Source: JAAFHS01 sp046049665
GTDB lineage: Bacteria; Pseudomonadota; Alphaproteobacteria; Rhodobacterales; Rhodobacteraceae
Direction of reading: 5' to 3'
Assembly: GCA_046049665.1 (NCBI GenBank)
Contig: JBJOQW010000147.1
Span: 1 to 9,498 of the forward strand
DNA: 9,498 nucleotides
The notes under the pieces were generated by a model that had not been told where the DNA came from, ran no database searches, and saw only the letters and a list, made by a program, of their open reading frames with translations. Position 1 is the first letter of the stretch. Each line of letters opens with the position of its first letter. A program made the position numbers and the translations under genes. Below are positions 6,320-9,498 of this stretch, one piece after another.

Positions 6320-6414
6320 CACACCCACCAATTTCGTCTACACCCATGCGGCAGAATGGCGGCAAAGTCTTGTCAAAAGGCTAAAGTTGGCATCTGCATC
6401 GAATTTGCAGCATT

Positions 6415-6431
6415 GCGCTGCAGTGCAGCGC
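6415..6431. promoter_or_regulatory. Candidate PhaR operator upstream of hbd
   Basis: A perfect interrupted palindrome has arms GCGCTGCA and TGCAGCGC around a single G. It contains CTGC-AGT-GCAG (6418-6428), which fits the CTGC-N3-GCAG consensus known for the PHA-responsive repressor PhaR in Paracoccus and Rhodobacter. An additional GCAG (6407-6410) and CTGC (6394-6397) sit just upstream, so several half-sites are clustered. The site lies 58 bases before the hbd ATG, in the 170-base gap between hbd and the divergent DUF6473-like gene, and could act on either. A weak -35-like TTGGCA (6387-6392) would place a poor -10 over the palindrome. PhaR control is inference from the motif and the gene's role in PHB metabolism. 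Confidence 0.45.
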
Positions 6432-6489
6432 CCTTGCGGTCATGGGCGGTTGGGGCCTATGGTCGCGCGGATCATGAAGGGGGCCGGAC

Positions 6490-7365
6490 ATGGGCGTGCA
6501 AAGCGTTGGCGTTGTGGGCGCAGGGCAAATGGGCAGCGGGATTGCGCATGTTTTCGCGCTGGCCGGGTTCGATGTGCTGATGACCGATATCAAGGCCGAC
6601 AGCCTGACAGCCGCCATGGCGCTGATCGACCGGAATATCGAACGGCAAGTGACCAAAGGCAAGGTCATGCCTGCCGACAAGCGCGCGGCAATGGCCCGGA
6701 TCAAGACCACCTTGACGCTGACCGATTTAGGCCAGTGTGACCTGATCATCGAAGCCGCCACCGAGCGGGAAACCGTGAAGCAAGCCATTTTCGAAGACCT
6801 GGTGCCGCATCTGAAGCCAACGACGATTCTGACATCGAACACGTCGTCCATATCCATCACGCGGCTGGCCAGCCGCACGGACCGGCCGGAAAAGTTCATG
6901 GGGTTTCACTTCATGAACCCGGTGCCGGTGATGCAACTGGTTGAATTGATACGCGGAATCGCGACAGACGCGGAGACCTATGACACGCTGCATGCGGTGG
7001 TCAAAAAGCTGGGCAAGACGGCGGCAAGTGCCGAGGATTTCCCGGCCTTCATCGTGAACCGCATCCTGATGCCGATGATCAATGAGGCGGTCTATACGCT
7101 GTATGAGGGCGTGGGGTCGGTGAAAAGCATCGACGAATCGCTGAAGCTGGGTGCGAACCATCCGATGGGGCCGCTGGAACTGGCGGATTTCATCGGGCTG
7201 GATACGTGTCTGGCCATCATGAACGTGCTGCATGACGGGCTGGCGGATACGAAATACCGGCCCTGCCCGCTGCTGACGAAGTATGTGGAGGCGGGGTGGC
7301 TGGGGCGCAAGACGCAGCGGGGGTTTTATGATTATCGGGGCGAAGTGCCGGTGCCGACGCGGTAG
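6490..7365 (+). CDS. hbd: 3-hydroxybutyryl-CoA dehydrogenase
   Basis: The enzyme interconverts acetoacetyl-CoA and (S)-3-hydroxybutyryl-CoA with NAD(P)H in the cytosol, serving short-chain acyl-CoA and butanoate/PHB-linked metabolism. The 291-residue product has the typical single-domain-pair length, without a crotonase fusion. Seen: the Rossmann GAGQMGSG at 10-17, Asp33 at the end of the second strand (ribose ligand), SNTSS at 116-120, the catalytic-site block GFHFMNPVPVMQLVEL at 138-153 (His140, Glu152), FPAFIVNRILMPMINEA at 184-200 and NHPMGPLELADFIGLD at 223-238. The ATG at 6490 has AAGGGGG (6477-6483) 6 bases upstream. It lies near etfBA, separated by the minus-strand DUF6473-like gene, and a PhaR-like palindrome precedes it. 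A longer-chain 3-hydroxyacyl-CoA dehydrogenase (paaH-like) cannot be excluded. Confidence 0.94.
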   Translation: MGVQSVGVVGAGQMGSGIAHVFALAGFDVLMTDIKADSLTAAMALIDRNIERQVTKGKVMPADKRAAMARIKTTLTLTDLGQCDLIIEAATERETVKQAIFEDLVPHLKPTTILTSNTSSISITRLASRTDRPEKFMGFHFMNPVPVMQLVELIRGIATDAETYDTLHAVVKKLGKTAASAEDFPAFIVNRILMPMINEAVYTLYEGVGSVKSIDESLKLGANHPMGPLELADFIGLDTCLAIMNVLHDGLADTKYRPCPLLTKYVEAGWLGRKTQRGFYDYRGEVPVPTR

Positions 7366-7389
7366 TGTTACGATTTCTCTGCGATAAAT

Positions 7390-7412
7390 CTGAATTTTCG
7401 TAGAAAATTCGG
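7390..7412. terminator. AT-rich hairpin between convergent hbd and acyltransferase genes
   Basis: Arms GAATTTTC (7392-7399) and GAAAATTC (7403-7410) pair perfectly around a GTA loop; one U-G wobble and one C-G pair extend the stem outward to 7390/7412. It lies 24 bases after the hbd stop and 2 bases before the stop codon of the minus-strand acyltransferase, so it may help end both transcripts. It lacks a following T tract, which makes it an atypical intrinsic terminator. Its core, AATTTT-N-GTA-N-AAAATT, closely matches the centre of the palindrome at 2702-2729. Confidence 0.5.
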
Positions 7413-7414
7413 GG

Positions 7415-8290
7415 TCAGCGGCCCAACGCCAGCGTATGCTCCCGCAACCACGCCAGAAACCCGCGCGGGTTGCCGTCCCATTTCTTCAGCTCTTCCGCCG
7501 GGATGGCCGCGCCGATCACCGGGCGTTGCGGTTTGAACAGGCTCCGCTTGATTTCGTACAGCAGCAGGCCCTGACGGATCGTGTCGGACACCTTATTGGC
7601 AATCAGAAAGGCGCGGCTGTTCTGGCCCGGAAAGAAGATCGGCACGATCGTGGCCCCGGTGGATTTCACGATCTTGTGGGTAAAGACGTTCCATTCCGCC
7701 TCAACCGCCGGGCCCCACCAGCCTTCGGACATGGCGACCTTGCCCGCCGGGAACAGGATGATCAGGCCGCCTGCCTTGAGGTGGCGCACGGTTTCATCGC
7801 GCATCTGCAGGCCAAGTTCGCGCGCGTTATCCTCGTGCGGGAAGGGCACGGGGATCATGAATTCCTCAACCTCGGGGATGCCGGTCAGCAGGCTGCGGGT
7901 GAGGATCTTGAAATCGGCGCGCACACGGCAGACCATTTCGGCCATGACCATGCCATCCACAAGGCCGGATGGGTGATTGGCCACCACGACCACCGGGCCG
8001 GTTTTGGGGATATGGGCAATTTCGGCATCGGGCGTATCAATGCGGATGCCCATATGGCGAATGGCCTTGGGCCAGAAGGGTGCGCCATGTGGGGCGCCGG
8101 ATTTCTCAAAACTGCGGATCAGGCGCAAAAGCTGAATCTTGGCGGTCAGCCATTCCAGCGCGCGGATGGTGCCAGCCTTCCAGGGGTTCTTGAAAGTACC
8201 GGCATAAGACAGGCGGCGCATGTCATAGGCACGGTTCGCCGCGGTTGCACGCTGCGCCTCTGCTATCTTGATTTGCGACTGTTCGGTCAC
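7415..8290 (-). CDS. Lysophospholipid acyltransferase family protein (PlsC-like)
   Basis: The product is predicted to transfer a fatty-acyl group to a lysophospholipid or related acceptor at the inner membrane. The 291-residue protein has a PlsC-type core: VVVVANHPSGLVDG (about 100-113) as the catalytic block, with His106 and Asp112; ILTRSLLTGIPEVEEFMIPV (130-149) as the acceptor-binding region; LIILFPAGKVAMSE (177-190) as the FPEG-type block; and ATIVPIFFPGQNS (214-226). The first block is H-x5-D rather than the textbook H-x4-D, a form I associate with the 'hemolysin-like' acyltransferase group. The exact substrate is unknown; ornithine-lipid synthesis is a possibility. No clear signal peptide is seen. 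The start is a GTG at 8290 or the adjacent TTG at 8293, after AAAGGCGGG. It lies 27 bases downstream of the HPr gene on the same strand, so it is probably co-transcribed with the PTS genes. Confidence 0.85.
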   Translation of the reverse strand: MTEQSQIKIAEAQRATAANRAYDMRRLSYAGTFKNPWKAGTIRALEWLTAKIQLLRLIRSFEKSGAPHGAPFWPKAIRHMGIRIDTPDAEIAHIPKTGPVVVVANHPSGLVDGMVMAEMVCRVRADFKILTRSLLTGIPEVEEFMIPVPFPHEDNARELGLQMRDETVRHLKAGGLIILFPAGKVAMSEGWWGPAVEAEWNVFTHKIVKSTGATIVPIFFPGQNSRAFLIANKVSDTIRQGLLLYEIKRSLFKPQRPVIGAAIPAEELKKWDGNPRGFLAWLREHTLALGR

Positions 8291-8317
8291 CAAGCGCCCG
8301 CCTTTGCTTTCAGCGCT

Positions 8318-8593
8318 TCAGTAATCCTCACCGAAGCGGTTCGCAACCAGCGTACCCAACGCGTCGGCAAGAACCGCCGCATCAGCCCCGCTTGTTGTGA
8401 CCTCAATAGAGGTTCCGCGGCTGGCTGCCAACATCAAAAGCCCCATGATGCTGTCGCCCGACACGGTCATGCCATCACGGCTGACCTCGGCCCGGGCATC
8501 ATGCGCCTCGACCACCTCAACGAACTTGGCGGATGCGCGGGCATGCAGGCCCTTTTCATTCACAATCTGAAAGACGCGTGTGGTGGAATTCAT
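8318..8593 (-). CDS. ptsH: HPr family phosphocarrier protein
   Basis: This 91-residue protein is a small cytosolic phosphocarrier that takes phosphate from PEP via enzyme I and hands it to EIIA proteins. GLHARASAKFVEVVE at 15-29 contains the phospho-acceptor His17. VSGDSIMGLLMLAA at 44-57 has Ser48, at the position of the regulatory serine that HPr kinase/phosphorylase modifies in other bacteria. In alphaproteobacteria without many sugar EIIC/EIID permeases, such HPr proteins belong to a regulatory PTS rather than sugar transport. The ATG at 8593 follows the TGA of the EIIA gene with no gap (TGAATG), so translation is likely coupled. hprK would be expected upstream of rapZ, outside the window. 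No enzyme I gene is present here. The symbol could equally be ptsO/npr. Confidence 0.93.
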   Translation of the reverse strand: MNSTTRVFQIVNEKGLHARASAKFVEVVEAHDARAEVSRDGMTVSGDSIMGLLMLAASRGTSIEVTTSGADAAVLADALGTLVANRFGEDY

Positions 8594-8989
8594 TCAGGCC
8601 CCGGGCCCCATGTCGAGGCAGTTGATGTACTTTCGACCTGCATCAAGTGCTGCGGCAACGGCATCGGGGACAGACATATCACGCGACTTTGCCAGTTTGA
8701 TCAGCATGGGCAGGTTGGCACCATACATGATGCGCCGGTTTGCGCCGACGCAAGCCATAAGTGACAGGTTTGACGGTGATCCGCCGAACATGTCGGTCAC
8801 AACGACCACGCCCTGCCCGGCATCAACGGCATTGGCGGCAGCGCAGATCTCGGCCTGTTTGCCGCTGCGGTCATGATCATCTTCGATGGCAATGGCGCGC
8901 ATGCCGTTTTGCGGGCCGACGACATGTTCCACGGCTGACAGATATTCTCGGGCAAGCCCGCCATGCGCGACGATCACGATACCAATCAC
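8594..8989 (-). CDS. PTS EIIA component, mannose/sorbose (EIIA-Man) type
   Basis: This 131-residue stand-alone EIIA domain resembles the N-terminal domain of E. coli ManX. It has IGIVIVAHGGLAREYLSA at the N-terminus with the phospho-acceptor His9, and GQGVVVVTDMFGGSPSNLS in the middle (about 58-76), the conserved Asp-containing loop that packs against the histidine. It lacks a fused EIIB domain, and no EIIB/C/D genes are adjacent, which argues for a regulatory rather than transport role. I chose the GTG at 8989 because it gives the family-typical start and overlaps the rapZ stop in the sequence GTGA (8986-8989), with AGGGTG shortly upstream. A longer reading to 9067 would place non-family residues inside rapZ. 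It is not the nitrogen-type EIIA (PtsN), which belongs to another family. Confidence 0.92.
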   Translation of the reverse strand: MIGIVIVAHGGLAREYLSAVEHVVGPQNGMRAIAIEDDHDRSGKQAEICAAANAVDAGQGVVVVTDMFGGSPSNLSLMACVGANRRIMYGANLPMLIKLAKSRDMSVPDAVAAALDAGRKYINCLDMGPGA

Positions 8990-9498
8990 GGGTGCACCCT
9001 GGTGTTGCTGCCCGCTGTTTCGCCCAGCCTGCGTTCCAGTTCGCGGTGACGCTTCGATACGGTCCATCCTGCCTCAACAAGGTTAGCGCCAAGAATTTCC
9101 ACCATGGCGACAGATCGGTGCTGCCCGCCGGTACAGCCAAAACCGATGGCCAGATGCGCCTTGCCTTCGTCCAGATGGGCGGGAAGCAGGAACAGGATCA
9201 GATCACGCAGCCGTTCCTGAAAGGTATCAAAGCGGGGATCACGGCGGATATAGGCTTCGACCGCGGGATCGCGCCCATCAAGCATGCGCAGATCCTTGAC
9301 CCAATGGGGATTGGCCAGAAAGCGGCAATCGAACACCATATCAACACCACGCGGCAAACCTCGGCGATAGCTGAAGGATTGCAGCGAAACAGCCAGCGCA
9401 CCGGCACTGTCGCGCCCGAAGATGCGGCTGATTTCGGCCTTCAGGTCATGCACGGAAAGATCGGTGGTGTCGATCAGGTGATCGGCACGCACCCGCAC
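8986..9498 (-). CDS. rapZ: RNase adapter protein RapZ, C-terminal part (partial)
   Basis: The last 170 residues are present; the start lies beyond the right edge of the window. The visible part contains the C-terminal domain of the RapZ/YvcJ family: SFSYRRGLPRGVDMVFDCRF (41-60), NPHWVKDLRMLDGRDPAV (63-80), FLLPAHLDEGKAHLAIGFGC (103-122), GCTGGQHRSVAMVE (121-134) and a terminal SKRHRELERR. The N-terminal nucleotide-binding domain with its Walker A loop must be in the missing part, given the usual length of about 290-300 residues. In E. coli RapZ senses glucosamine-6-phosphate and directs RNase E to the sRNA GlmZ; in alphaproteobacteria the role is less clear. Its location next to EIIA and HPr genes is the conserved arrangement I remember, hprK - rapZ - EIIA - HPr. 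The stop overlaps the start of the EIIA gene by 4 bases. Confidence 0.95.
   Translation of the reverse strand: MRVRADHLIDTTDLSVHDLKAEISRIFGRDSAGALAVSLQSFSYRRGLPRGVDMVFDCRFLANPHWVKDLRMLDGRDPAVEAYIRRDPRFDTFQERLRDLILFLLPAHLDEGKAHLAIGFGCTGGQHRSVAMVEILGANLVEAGWTVSKRHRELERRLGETAGSNTRVHP

Noticed and set aside
7436..8764. A 442-codon open frame on the plus strand across the acyltransferase and HPr genes and into the EIIA gene
   Set aside because: It runs antisense through three well-supported minus-strand genes. Its product is rich in His, Gly and Arg and has no recognisable domain; it is a by-product of high G+C codon usage.

Overview
The window looks like ordinary chromosomal DNA from an alphaproteobacterium of the Rhodobacteraceae (Rhodobacter/Roseobacter relatives). 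G+C is high (about 60 % by eye). Every recognisable protein matches what I remember of that family: a DUF6473-type protein, a twin-transmembrane HIG1 protein, a 'MVVLSKIYTKTGD' cobalamin adenosyltransferase, and a rapZ - EIIA(Man) - HPr cluster. I ran no database search, so all assignments rest on motifs and remembered family features. I see no mobile element, CRISPR array, tRNA, rRNA, prophage gene or sign of recent transfer.

Layout, left to right. (1) 1-1422, plus strand: the tail of an endonuclease/exonuclease/phosphatase-family protein, then complete leuB (leucine synthesis), ending in a hairpin terminator. (2) 1495-2646, minus strand: argE-type acetylornithine deacetylase (arginine synthesis), convergent with leuB. 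(3) 2647-2848: a 202-base divergent intergenic region carrying a perfect 28-base AT-rich palindrome. (4) 2849-3630, plus strand: a tightly spaced pair, a 68-aa HIG1-type membrane protein and a PduO-type cob(I)alamin adenosyltransferase. (5) 3768-5455, plus strand: etfB-etfA with a 1-base overlap, closed by a strong terminator. (6) 5504-6319, minus strand: a DUF6473-like protein, probably with an SGNH-hydrolase-like fold. (7) 6490-7365, plus strand: 3-hydroxybutyryl-CoA dehydrogenase (hbd), with a palindrome upstream that fits the PhaR operator consensus CTGC-N3-GCAG. (8) 7415-9498, minus strand: a co-directional cluster rapZ (cut by the window edge) - EIIA(Man)-like PTS protein - HPr - PlsC-type acyltransferase, converging on hbd.

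Functionally there are three themes: amino-acid biosynthesis (leuB, argE); acyl-CoA, electron-transfer and cobalamin metabolism (adenosyltransferase, ETF, hbd); and a regulatory phosphotransfer cluster (RapZ, EIIA, HPr) followed by a membrane-lipid acyltransferase. ETF takes electrons from acyl-CoA dehydrogenases and Hbd interconverts acetoacetyl-CoA and 3-hydroxybutyryl-CoA. Adenosylcobalamin is the cofactor of methylmalonyl-CoA-type mutases. Region 3-7.4 kb is therefore consistent with fatty-acid, PHB and C4/C5 acyl-CoA turnover.

I do not see a clearly new biological system. The parts most worth a second look are the PhaR-like operator before hbd, the two AT-rich palindromes that share a core, the uncharacterised DUF6473-like gene between etfA and hbd, and the acyltransferase at the end of the PTS cluster.
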